Notes: generated by a model not told the origin, from the sequence alone. A DNA stretch of 11,563 nucleotides from an uncultured Flavobacteriia bacterium (GCA_903887095.1 CAISOQ010000386.1:1-11563); one strand, 5' to 3'. Shown: positions 1 to 7,302, numbered from the stretch's first letter. Numbers and translations: made by a program.

Positions 1-2624
1 AATAGTTGAAATTGATCCAGACTTCCTTCAATCAAATCTTCAAAATCAAGAAATAACACTTCACTTGAAGGTTGCGTTTGAGTCCATTGTTGGATGTTCA
101 GCGTTTCTTTTTCAATGCTTTTTACAATTGCAGATGAGATAACATCTTCTGCAAGTTTTCTATTCAAATCCTTTGATTTATCATGAACTGCTGATTCAAT
201 TGATTTCTGAATGTAAATTACTTTATAGTTAAAAGTTGGAGGCAACTCATTCAAATAGCGATTCGAAACATAAACTACTTTGTTCAAATTCTCCGATAAC
301 CATTCTGCCGCAAACATTACATTTGGATTTCCAATGTATTTGTCGGAATCACTAATCATAGCACCACCTTCTTGCAGCGCATCGAGAATAGCTTTGAAAT
401 CAACGGTATCTGAGCCAGACAAAATTGTAATTTCTCCTTGAATATTTTCTTTTAAAAAAGCACTGTGCTCTGCTGCCTTTTCCGGCATGTTCAAATGATC
501 TTCATACAGTTTCACCAACCATTTGTGCGCCTTGGTCATCCCAGGTGAAAGTCTTATACAAACTTGAAATGCTTGCTCAGCATCCTCAAATTCATCTAAT
601 TGAACCAGCGCTTCGCCTAAGTGAAAATGGTATTTCGGTTTGTAAAAATCCTGTTCGATGGCAATCAGAAATTCATTGATCGCCTCTTCGTATTTTTTCT
701 GTCGAAGTAATGTTAATCCCAATCCATAATGCGCTGGCGTAGCTCGGTCATCTATTGCCAACGCGGCAATATAATGATCGTGGGCTGATTTGAAATTCTT
801 GCGCAATAAATGTATTTGCGCAATATTCGTGGTCAACTGCAAGTTGTTCGGATTCTTCTGCTGCACGCGTTCAAGCAAAGGAAGCGCTTTACCGGGTTTA
901 TTCATCGCTAGCAAAAGCATTCCTTCCAAATAATCAATGAACATCGGTTCTTCAAACTCCTCGTTTTTAAAAGGATCCTTTTCAGTCTTTGAAGTTTGTT
1001 TTTGAGCTGCTTCAATCACTTTCATTTTATCAATGACTTCAGCACACTTTGCGTACATTTTTTGTGACAGATAAGCAAATGCAAGTCGATGTCCGTAGCG
1101 CAAAACATTCGATTCATCAAAAATTCTTTCCAAGATTTCTATGGCCGGAGCGATTCTATTTCCATTGATCATATTTCGCGCAACGTAGTACTGATTCTCC
1201 CGCTTACTTTTTTCGACTTCTTTTAATTTGTCATCATCAAGTGCTTCAATATAACCCAACTCCACAAGTTGCTGCAATGCTTCTTGAGCAGCCCAAGGGT
1301 CTTCACGGAACAATTCATCGTGCATCCCTGCATTTCCCTCAACATCTTCCCAAGAATTAATATAATCAGCTTCAATCGGATGCTCAAAGCATTGATGTAA
1401 TACCTTCCCTTCCATGTCTTTTCCAACTGGTTTCCCAAGGTAATGCAGTATTGTTGGGGTAACATCTAAAACACTTGCACCAGAAAATTCATGATTTTGT
1501 TTAATACCTGGGCCTGCCATGACAAAAATTCCAAATGGTGAATGCTCAACAGCTGGGCCGGAAGGTTCTCTTGGGATATAAAGCGGTCGCTGATGGTCCG
1601 AATGAAATCCATGATCTGAGAGCAGAATGACCGTCGAGTTTTCATCAATCATATCGAGTGTCTGGACCAACATCATATCTTGGTAACGGTATCCAGCTTC
1701 AACAATATCCTTGTAATTATCAAAGTCTTCTTGCGGAATAACTTCACGTTTTGGTGGAAAATAACGCATCGCAATATGACAAAAATGATCGATTGAATCA
1801 TGGTAAACGGCGCTAAAATCCCAATCTGTATTTTCTGTTAAATAGGTAAAAGAAGCATGCACTGAAGCCGCATTGGCAATGGTTTTTAGCACAGCTAACG
1901 TTCGGGCATCTTTTCGTAATTTTTTGTTGTTCAATAAATTCGGCATGAAAAGCGACGCCATCGGAAGCGTAATTTCATGAGGATGAACCCTCAAACTTTT
2001 CATTGTTTCGTTCAGTGATTCAGGATGTACTGTTCCTTTTGGCATTTCCCATGCTTCTCCCAGCGCCTTGTTCGCTTGCTGGTAGAGATTGGATACCATC
2101 ACACCATTAATAGGCTCGGCTGGATTACTTGGCCACCAAGCCACCACATTACTTTTATACCCTTCCTGATTTAAAATATTCCAGACAGCTTTTACTTTTC
2201 TGGAAGTTGATGTGACGGGACGCAAACCCTCACCATCTGGTGTTGGTTCAATAAAACCCGCTATACCGTGTTTATCCGCCCTAAAACCTGTCGCAATACT
2301 CGTCCAAAGCATTGGAGACAAAGGCGGATCCAAGGTTTGAATACGACCAAATGAACCGCGATCCATTAACGATTTTAAACCAGGTAATTTTCCTTGCTCA
2401 AGTAAAGGATTGATGACCTTCCAATCTGCAGCATCCCAACCAATCACCAGCACTTTCCTCTTTGACTCAGATTCGTCGCCTGCATTGTTTTTAAGCCCCA
2501 AATCCAGATTTGGCATCGGTTGACCTGTTGCTTCTCTCCAAGCCAATAAACCTTTGTATCCTAAGGCCAAAAGTCCCAATGAGCCTTCGGGAGTTACCTG
2601 GTATTTTTTTTTATTTTCTTCCAT
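1..2624 (-). CDS. Alkaline-phosphatase-superfamily protein with N-terminal GSLGLLALG module, TPR repeats and degenerate sulfotransferase-like C-terminus (3' end outside window)
   Basis: One frame stays open from ATG at 2624 to the window edge, 874 codons plus two bases, so the C-terminus is missing. Domains in order: a short module around GSLGLLALG (residues 13-32); a linker rich in K, N and E; an alkaline phosphatase/type I phosphodiesterase domain (about 57-420); TPR repeats (about 560-710); and a C-terminal part from about 731 that resembles a sulfotransferase. Likely metal ligands are D64, D276, H280, D337, H338 and H361 (motifs VIGWDAADW, HDSIDH, LSDHGFHSD, VEHSPFG). Alignment to nucleotide pyrophosphatases suggests S103 in PLSPMLWTS as nucleophile. 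No signal peptide or membrane helix is visible, so a cytoplasmic location is inferred. It is a paralogue of the gene at 3653-6064, but here the N-terminal module is fused rather than separate. The upstream terminator at 2677-2700 suggests its own promoter. The enzyme class is fairly secure; the substrate (phosphodiester, phosphate or sulfate ester) is unknown. Confidence 0.85.
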   Translation of the reverse strand, partial: MEENKKKYQVTPEGSLGLLALGYKGLLAWREATGQPMPNLDLGLKNNAGDESESKRKVLVIGWDAADWKVINPLLEQGKLPGLKSLMDRGSFGRIQTLDPPLSPMLWTSIATGFRADKHGIAGFIEPTPDGEGLRPVTSTSRKVKAVWNILNQEGYKSNVVAWWPSNPAEPINGVMVSNLYQQANKALGEAWEMPKGTVHPESLNETMKSLRVHPHEITLPMASLFMPNLLNNKKLRKDARTLAVLKTIANAASVHASFTYLTENTDWDFSAVYHDSIDHFCHIAMRYFPPKREVIPQEDFDNYKDIVEAGYRYQDMMLVQTLDMIDENSTVILLSDHGFHSDHQRPLYIPREPSGPAVEHSPFGIFVMAGPGIKQNHEFSGASVLDVTPTILHYLGKPVGKDMEGKVLHQCFEHPIEADYINSWEDVEGNAGMHDELFREDPWAAQEALQQLVELGYIEALDDDKLKEVEKSKRENQYYVARNMINGNRIAPAIEILERIFDESNVLRYGHRLAFAYLSQKMYAKCAEVIDKMKVIEAAQKQTSKTEKDPFKNEEFEEPMFIDYLEGMLLLAMNKPGKALPLLERVQQKNPNNLQLTTNIAQIHLLRKNFKSAHDHYIAALAIDDRATPAHYGLGLTLLRQKKYEEAINEFLIAIEQDFYKPKYHFHLGEALVQLDEFEDAEQAFQVCIRLSPGMTKAHKWLVKLYEDHLNMPEKAAEHSAFLKENIQGEITILSGSDTVDFKAILDALQEGGAMISDSDKYIGNPNVMFAAEWLSENLNKVVYVSNRYLNELPPTFNYKVIYIQKSIESAVHDKSKDLNRKLAEDVISSAIVKSIEKETLNIQQWTQTQPSSEVLFLDFEDLIEGSLDQFQL

Positions 2625-2676
2625 CAATAATTCATCGAAAGTTTAAAAAACAGGTGTAAAAATACGTGTATAAATG

Positions 2677-2700
2677 AAAAAAGCCGACACAAGGTCGGCT
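2677..2700 (-). terminator. Rho-independent terminator after the T9SS secreted protein gene
   Basis: On the minus strand a perfect 7-bp stem (AGCCGAC with GTCGGCT, plus-strand arms 2682-2688 and 2694-2700) closes a five-base loop and runs into a T6 tract (plus-strand A run 2677-2682). It lies 26 bases past the stop codon at 2726 and separates that gene from the phosphatase/TPR gene starting at 2624. There is no matching T tract on the plus strand, so it works in the minus direction only. Confidence 0.85.
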
Positions 2701-2725
2701 CTTCCAAAAAATAAAAAGTTTGTTC

Positions 2726-3580
2726 TTAGTGAACGATTACTTTCTTAGTTGTTCTACCAGCTGCAAATTCAGCATTGATAACATAAACTCCAGCCGTAAG
2801 ACCGTTCAAGTTTACGATGTACTCATCAGAAGATGTTTTACCAGTAGAAACAGTTTGACCGCTAGCAGAAACTAAAGTGATAGTTCCGTCTGTCAAACCA
2901 TTCAACATAATTTTAACTGTGTTATCGTTTTGGTTAACAAAGTGAAGAGTAGACTCAACGTTCTCAGTTAAACCAGCCATTTGTCCAGCAGTAAGACCTG
3001 AGTTAGGGGTAGCTACATATGCATAATCTTTAATTGTAAAGACATCACCATCTGCAGTTACATCCAAACGAGCCCATCCATAATGTGCATTACCAGCAAC
3101 GAAGAATTTCAAACCAAGATACTTATCAGTTACTCCATTCGCCCAATAAGACGTGTATGGGAAAGCACCATCAACATTCAATGCCATAGACAAAGCAGCA
3201 TTTGATGCAGGCACAATCCATGCAGTAGCTGCATCGATCATAGTTCCAGATGTCATTGCAAAAGCATAATCGTATCCTGATGGAGTATCACCAGCAACTG
3301 CATTTCCAAGTGCACCGTAAGGAGCAACCAAAGTTGTTTTAATTGTATTTGCTCCAATAGTAGTATCGATAGAGTATACATAAAAATCCAATACTTGGTC
3401 GTTGTTTAAATCCAAGAAACCGAATTCAGGACCAACTCCACCACCATTTACAGCATCGTGCGTTTCGTCTGGGTTTACATCCGTGTAAACAATTTGAGCA
3501 CTCGCTCCTGTTACAGCACCAACTACTGCAGTAGCAGCCGCCGTGTAACGTGTCAATCTAGATTGTAGATTTTTTTTCAT
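2726..3580 (-). CDS. Secreted protein of unknown function with T9SS C-terminal sorting domain
   Basis: 284 residues. A signal peptide spans residues 1-28, with cleavage expected after GASA so that the mature protein starts QIVYTDVNPDE. The N-terminal style (MKKNLQSRL, AQIVYTD) resembles a group of uncharacterised exported Bacteroidota proteins that I know only as hypothetical. Residues 57-65 (DLNNDQVLD) have the D-x-N-x-D-x(3)-D spacing of a calcium-binding loop. The middle is a beta-rich domain of about 150 residues that I do not recognise. Residues about 205-284 form a T9SS type A sorting domain (LVSASGQTV, NLNGLTAGVYVIN, ending in KKVIVH), so export to the cell surface or medium via Sec and T9SS is expected. 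ATG at 3580 is chosen because the signal peptide follows it directly. The gene sits between two phosphatase/TPR paralogues but has its own terminator, so it may be functionally separate. Confidence 0.85.
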   Translation of the reverse strand: MKKNLQSRLTRYTAAATAVVGAVTGASAQIVYTDVNPDETHDAVNGGGVGPEFGFLDLNNDQVLDFYVYSIDTTIGANTIKTTLVAPYGALGNAVAGDTPSGYDYAFAMTSGTMIDAATAWIVPASNAALSMALNVDGAFPYTSYWANGVTDKYLGLKFFVAGNAHYGWARLDVTADGDVFTIKDYAYVATPNSGLTAGQMAGLTENVESTLHFVNQNDNTVKIMLNGLTDGTITLVSASGQTVSTGKTSSDEYIVNLNGLTAGVYVINAEFAAGRTTKKVIVH

Positions 3581-3591
3581 ATGAAATCATT

Positions 3592-3599
3592 TAAAGTTA
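3592..3599 (-). promoter_or_regulatory. Possible -7 promoter element for the secreted protein gene
   Basis: The minus strand reads TAACTTTA, seven of eight matches to the Bacteroidota -7 element TAnnTTTG, 11 bases before ATG at 3580. No TTTG -33 element is seen at the usual 19-20 base spacing, so the call is weak. Confidence 0.25.
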
Positions 3600-3652
3600 A
3601 CTGTTGCAATTTTACGAATTATTTTTGAAAAATCAACTAAACGTGACGTTCT

Positions 3653-6064
3653 TTAAATGAAGTCTGATAATTTCTCGACATCACTCACGTAATAAATATC
3701 TAAATTCGGTTGTTGACTGAACCACGTTTTTGTTGAATCCTGCATACGATTAAAGTCTTTAAGTAGCTCTGAATTGTATGTATTTTTCCTTATTTTTAGT
3801 TTTTTATTCAAAAAAGCAGAGGCATCTTCAACATCGTCTTGGATATAGATGAAACGATAGGAATGAAGTGCATTCAAACCTCCAAAATATTGCATCGGCA
3901 CGTAAATAATATCTCCTGACAGTTCAACCAACCAGTCCTTATTCATCACGTTGATTTGCTGTGTTTCGAATAAACTTTTTGACTCGCCAATATTCACTCC
4001 TTTCGATTCGAGAAAATCTAGCGCATTGAGAAGATTTTCCCCTGGCAAACCGCTTATGATTGTTTTCGTACCAATTTGCATTCTAGAAACAATAACTTTG
4101 TACTCTTCAATCTTTGAATCATTTTCAGTGACTTCATATAAATCCAACAGCCAACGGTAAATTTTAGGCACTTTTGGCATCATTGTTCGAACCAATTCAA
4201 GTGTTCCAATTGCAGCATCGTATTCTTTCATAAGAGCCAATGTTTCACCCAAATGCAAATGTGCTACCGGAAAATGATACAAGCGATCAATGGCATTCAA
4301 GAATTCTTCTACGGCACTTTCGTATTCTTCAGCACGAAGAAAAGCCAACCCTTTACCATAATACGCATAAGCATTTTCTGGATCGATTTTCAATACTTTG
4401 TCGAAACAATCAATTGCCTTGCTTTTTTGCTGAATGGCATTGTACACTTTTCCGAGATCAAGCAATAACTCAAAAGATTCAGGACTTGATGCCACCGCTT
4501 TGTTTAATAAGGTAATTCCCACTGTGGGATTGTTTAGTCCAATTTGAACTTTCGCATCCATTACATCAATATAATTGTCCGCAAAAACTTTTGAATGTCG
4601 GATAAATTTGATGTATTCATCAGCCAAAGCAAAACGATTGGTACGAATTGAACTATTGACAATATCCGATAGAATGCGGTAATCAGGATTTGATTTATCC
4701 TCAATTTCTAACAATATTTCAAGTGCTTCTTCATTGAAACCAGCGCTGGCATATGACTTTGCCAAGTAAAAATTATTTTCCTTGACAAGCCCTTTTATTT
4801 GATCGTACTTACCTTCTCCTTCAATAGTTACATCATCAATGTAACCCAAATCAACTAGCTGTTGTAAAGCTGCTTCATTATTTGAAGTTTCACTGTTGGA
4901 TGTCGGTACTAACTCACCACCGAATTTTTCGCTATTCTCCCAACTGTCAATGTATTTCAGTTCTTTTGGATTCTCAAAAATATCAACCAACGGTTTTCCA
5001 TCCATGTCTTTCCCTATCGGCAAATCCATAATAGACAAAAGAGTTGGTGTAACGTCTAATACACTGGCGCCAAAAATCTGCTCCCCTTTCTTGATTCCGG
5101 GACCTTTTGCAACAAAAATACCATATGGTGCATGTTCTACCGCTGGCCCTGAAGGCACTTGCGGTATACTTACCGGTCGAAGGTGATCAGAATGGAAACC
5201 GTGATCGGATACAAGAACAACAGTTGTGTTTTCATCAATCATTCCCAGCAGCCTTTCCAACATCATGTCGTGAAACATATATGCTCCTGCAACAACATTT
5301 TTATAGAGCTCAAAATCTTCCTTGTCTATATGATCGCGAAGAGGCGGATAGAAACGCATATAACCGTGACTAAAGTGATCCAAGGCATCGTGGTAGACCG
5401 CTGTAAAATCCCATTCTTGTGTTTCCATCAATTCAGTTGCTGTGGCATGAACAGTTACCGCATGCGCCAAATACTTTGAAATGACCATCAAATTATTGTC
5501 TTCCTGTCGACCCAATTTGAGAACATCCGGAACAAAAGATGAAATTAAATTCAAACTTATTTCCAGAGGATGAACGCGTAAATCCTTTATCTGATCTATC
5601 AAACTTTCTGGATAGACAGAAGCCTCTGCAACGGGCCATTCGTTAACATCCAACAATTCAGAACCCTTTTTTTCTTGCTGAAAAAGATTGGAAACCATAC
5701 AGCCATTGATTGTCTCAACGGGGTTACTTGGCCACCAACCAACAATATTGGATTTGTATCCTTCCATTGTCAACATGTTCCAAATAGCCTTGACTTTTCT
5801 GTAATGCGAAGAAACAGGTCGAACACCGCCATTTCCATCAGGCTCTATAAATCCGAGCACGCCATGCTTAAAAGGCCTCACTCCAGTTGCCATTGAAGTC
5901 CATAGCATTGGAGAAAGTGGCGTATCCATGGTTGCAATTTTTCCTCTTACACCTTGATCGATCAAACTCTTTATAGCGGGCATTTTGCCTTCAGCCATCA
6001 ATTTATCTATAACTTTCCAGTCGGCAGAATCCCAGCCTACCAAAAGCACTTTATTTTTTTTCAT
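3653..6064 (-). CDS. Alkaline-phosphatase-superfamily protein with TPR repeats and degenerate sulfotransferase-like C-terminus
   Basis: 803 residues from ATG at 6064; a TTG nine bases upstream is a less likely start. An alkaline phosphatase/type I phosphodiesterase domain spans about 5-370. Likely metal ligands are D12 (LLVGWDSADW), D226 and H230 (YHDALDH), D287 and H288 (VSDHGFHSD) and H311 (VEHAPYG). S51 in PLSPMLWTS is the candidate nucleophile. Three TPR repeats follow (about 528-630). The C-terminus from about 664 (TIISGLPGENLL, then FIYIQDD at 738-744) follows the layout of the neighbouring sulfotransferase but lacks its P-loop and RRD motif. There is no signal peptide, so it is probably cytoplasmic. 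It overlaps the small gene upstream by 14 bases (ATGA8TAA), implying translational coupling or -1 frameshifting, and lies downstream of the sulfotransferase gene in an apparent operon. The substrate is unknown; phosphodiesterase, phosphatase and sulfatase activity all remain possible. Confidence 0.88.
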   Translation of the reverse strand: MKKNKVLLVGWDSADWKVIDKLMAEGKMPAIKSLIDQGVRGKIATMDTPLSPMLWTSMATGVRPFKHGVLGFIEPDGNGGVRPVSSHYRKVKAIWNMLTMEGYKSNIVGWWPSNPVETINGCMVSNLFQQEKKGSELLDVNEWPVAEASVYPESLIDQIKDLRVHPLEISLNLISSFVPDVLKLGRQEDNNLMVISKYLAHAVTVHATATELMETQEWDFTAVYHDALDHFSHGYMRFYPPLRDHIDKEDFELYKNVVAGAYMFHDMMLERLLGMIDENTTVVLVSDHGFHSDHLRPVSIPQVPSGPAVEHAPYGIFVAKGPGIKKGEQIFGASVLDVTPTLLSIMDLPIGKDMDGKPLVDIFENPKELKYIDSWENSEKFGGELVPTSNSETSNNEAALQQLVDLGYIDDVTIEGEGKYDQIKGLVKENNFYLAKSYASAGFNEEALEILLEIEDKSNPDYRILSDIVNSSIRTNRFALADEYIKFIRHSKVFADNYIDVMDAKVQIGLNNPTVGITLLNKAVASSPESFELLLDLGKVYNAIQQKSKAIDCFDKVLKIDPENAYAYYGKGLAFLRAEEYESAVEEFLNAIDRLYHFPVAHLHLGETLALMKEYDAAIGTLELVRTMMPKVPKIYRWLLDLYEVTENDSKIEEYKVIVSRMQIGTKTIISGLPGENLLNALDFLESKGVNIGESKSLFETQQINVMNKDWLVELSGDIIYVPMQYFGGLNALHSYRFIYIQDDVEDASAFLNKKLKIRKNTYNSELLKDFNRMQDSTKTWFSQQPNLDIYYVSDVEKLSDFI

Positions 6065-6221
6065 CTTTCGCAATAGGATTTTTCTCCAAATAATTGTCTC
6101 TCGCCTCTTTCCATGCCCTCACACCAATATTGCCTAAGGCTAACAAACCTAAAGAACCTCCTGGCGGAACGTTATAAGGTTTCCCTTGAAAAATGATCTT
6201 TTTTGTTTCTTTATTTTTCAT
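6051..6221 (-). CDS. Small protein with GSLGLLALG motif, homologous to the N-terminus of the phosphatase/TPR paralogue
   Basis: 56 residues from ATG at 6221. An upstream ATG at 6251 would add ten residues but lies deeper inside the sulfotransferase gene. The centre (PPGGSLGLLALGNIGVRAW, then KEAR) matches residues 12-32 of the large protein encoded at 1-2624 (PEGSLGLLALGYKGLLAW, then REAT), with similar spacing to each start. That shows the ORF is a real conserved module. It is hydrophobic and glycine-rich, followed by a basic stretch; it could be an amphipathic or membrane-associating segment, but I do not recognise a named family. The start overlaps the sulfotransferase stop (ATGAAAAATAA, 11 bases) and the end overlaps the phosphatase start (ATG, A8, TAA, 14 bases). 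It may act as a separate small partner, or be joined to the next protein by a -1 shift on A8, or reflect a recent frameshift or sequencing error. Confidence 0.7.
   Translation of the reverse strand: MKNKETKKIIFQGKPYNVPPGGSLGLLALGNIGVRAWKEARDNYLEKNPIAKDEKK
6054..6061 (-). other. A8 homopolymer with A_AAA_AAA slippery heptamer before stop codon
   Basis: The small gene ends GAA AAA AAA TAA, giving an in-frame A_AAA_AAA heptamer directly before the stop. A -1 shift would continue as AAT AAA GTG CTT TTG, which is the phosphatase frame (NKVLLVGWD). Insertion of one A would do the same. The fused product would match the organisation of the paralogue at 1-2624. The sequence shows that the shift is possible, not that it happens. 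Confidence 0.5.
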
Positions 6222-6765
6222 TTCGGTTTCTGTAAAGATTAGGCTTGACAATCGAATTCACCTCCTCCGGCTGCTCAACTCCTAAGAAAATAAAAAGTTT
6301 TTTCAACTCATTTTCAGAATCTTGCATCAGCTGATTGTAATTTACATCAAGGAAAGGAATTTTGTTTAATAAAAAGAAGTTGTAGGTCTTTTTTAGATGG
6401 AATTCATAAATCGTTCTAAATTTCTCACGCTCACTTTGCTGATCTTTTGAAAGCATTTTCTCTTGCGACCGAAGAATTTCATCCATGTCTCTGCGCATAA
6501 AAACAACTTTGTATTTATGCTGCGTATCAAGATAAATAGGAAGCGGAGCTACAATTTTAACTGCTTTACCTTTTGCTTCATTCAAAAAACTAGTGTCTTT
6601 GACAATTCCCTTCACTGCTTCCAATTCATAATAACCTTCAGGGTTGCTTATATCGCTTTCACGTTTTCCATCAGACAACACGGGAATTTGCGTTTTATCG
6701 ATGATTTGCATCATCAATGATGTACCAGATCGTGGTAGACCTGTGATAACTACAATTTCAGACAT
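6211..6765 (-). CDS. Sulfotransferase family protein (PAPS-dependent type)
   Basis: 184 residues, short for a sulfotransferase but apparently complete. The N-terminus VVITGLPRSGTSLMM holds the 5'-phosphosulfate-binding P-loop (GLPRSGTS, residues 9-16). The stretch NPEGYYELEAVK follows at 41-52 and GKAVKIVAPLP at 66-76. VVFMRRDMDEILRSQ at 87-101 matches the 3'-phosphate-binding region, with R91, R92 and S100 as likely contacts. Family knowledge predicts transfer of sulfate from PAPS to a hydroxyl or amine; the acceptor cannot be told. No signal peptide, so cytoplasmic. It is the first gene of a tightly overlapping minus-strand set: its last codons overlap the start of the 56-residue gene by 11 bases. 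The phosphatase/TPR protein two genes downstream carries a degenerate relative of this fold at its C-terminus, which suggests the proteins act together. Weakness: a general catalytic base is not obvious by eye. Confidence 0.85.
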   Translation of the reverse strand: MSEIVVITGLPRSGTSLMMQIIDKTQIPVLSDGKRESDISNPEGYYELEAVKGIVKDTSFLNEAKGKAVKIVAPLPIYLDTQHKYKVVFMRRDMDEILRSQEKMLSKDQQSEREKFRTIYEFHLKKTYNFFLLNKIPFLDVNYNQLMQDSENELKKLFIFLGVEQPEEVNSIVKPNLYRNRNEK

Positions 6766-6784
6766 ATTCTAAAAAAAAGATTTC

Positions 6785-6792
6785 CAAAGTTA
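6785..6792 (-). promoter_or_regulatory. Possible -7 promoter element for the sulfotransferase operon
   Basis: The minus strand reads TAACTTTG, a full match to the Bacteroidota -7 element TAnnTTTG, 19 bases before ATG at 6765. No good -33 TTTG is seen at 19-20 bases further upstream. It lies in the 76-base gap behind the DUF983 gene, where an operon promoter would be expected. Confidence 0.35.
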
Positions 6793-6841
6793 AACAAATT
6801 AAGGGCTAAAACGGGACAGGTTACTCAAATATACCTGAGAA

Positions 6842-7246
6842 CTAACCGTTTTTTTGGCTTTTAAATTTGTTGATGGCGTTTTTATCGTATGTGATAAACA
6901 TGTTCGCCCAAATTATTTTGGAAAGTGCATAGATGTAGGGGGAAAGTAAAACCGTGGAAGTGATGATGACAAAGATCTGAAAACCAACAGAAACATTTGT
7001 AATAAAAAGATTGAACGAGGTCCACAGCGTAACAAAAAGTGCTACCCCTATTGCATAGGCAACATACATGGCACCATAATAAAAACCAGGTTCTTTGGAA
7101 TATTTCAACCCACAGCATTCACAATTTTCTTGGATATCACCCATTTTCGATAAATCATACGGATGCGATACAAAGAATGCCCCTTCTTGACATTGAGGAC
7201 ATTTCATTTTAGAAATACTATAGAGTTTTGAACCTTTAGAAAACAT
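6842..7246 (-). CDS. DUF983 family zinc-ribbon membrane protein
   Basis: 134 residues. Two cysteine knuckles, CPQC at 16-19 and CECC at 42-45, form a likely zinc ribbon at the N-terminus. The family signature follows in GLKYSKEPGFYYGAMYVAYA (46-65). Two hydrophobic segments at about 57-82 and 86-112 are predicted membrane helices, and the C-terminus is basic. This pattern and length match DUF983 proteins, found widely in Bacteroidota and Alphaproteobacteria, whose function is unknown. ATG at 7246 is chosen because it gives the family's usual short lead before the first CxxC and lies just after a good promoter element. A 76-base gap holding a possible promoter separates it from the sulfotransferase gene, so co-transcription is possible but not evident. 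Confidence 0.88.
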   Translation of the reverse strand: MFSKGSKLYSISKMKCPQCQEGAFFVSHPYDLSKMGDIQENCECCGLKYSKEPGFYYGAMYVAYAIGVALFVTLWTSFNLFITNVSVGFQIFVIITSTVLLSPYIYALSKIIWANMFITYDKNAINKFKSQKNG

Positions 7247-7266
7247 TAGCTAACCCATTTTAGGTA

Positions 7267-7274
7267 CAAATTTA
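7267..7274 (-). promoter_or_regulatory. Likely -7 promoter element for the DUF983 gene
   Basis: The minus strand reads TAAATTTG, a full match to TAnnTTTG, 20 bases before ATG at 7246. The -33 position holds only a T-rich stretch (CTTTTTT). It points away from the promoter of the lysyl-oxidase-like gene in the same 112-base gap. Confidence 0.4.
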
Positions 7275-7302
7275 ACAGACACAAACGTCAGAAAAAAGAA
7301 CT

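Noticed and set aside
1223..1648. Two short minus-strand frames inside the first phosphatase/TPR gene
   Set aside because: They are out of frame with the continuous 874-codon reading, which contains clear phosphatase motifs across the same bases.
5159..5479. A 106-codon plus-strand open frame opposite the phosphatase gene, and similar frames at 4240-4515, 4896-5186 and 5107-5373
   Set aside because: They are antisense to a well-supported coding region and their translations show no recognisable domain or signal.
6221..6251. Earlier ATG at 6251 for the 56-residue gene
   Set aside because: It would extend the overlap with the sulfotransferase gene to 41 bases, and the paralogue's start aligns with the ATG at 6221.
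6819..6855. Imperfect plus-strand hairpin (GGTTA/TAACC and CTCA/TGAG, three-base bulge) followed by T7
   Set aside because: No plus-strand gene lies upstream of it, the stem is bulged and AT-rich, and in the minus direction it lacks a good T tract, so it is not a convincing terminator for the DUF983 gene.
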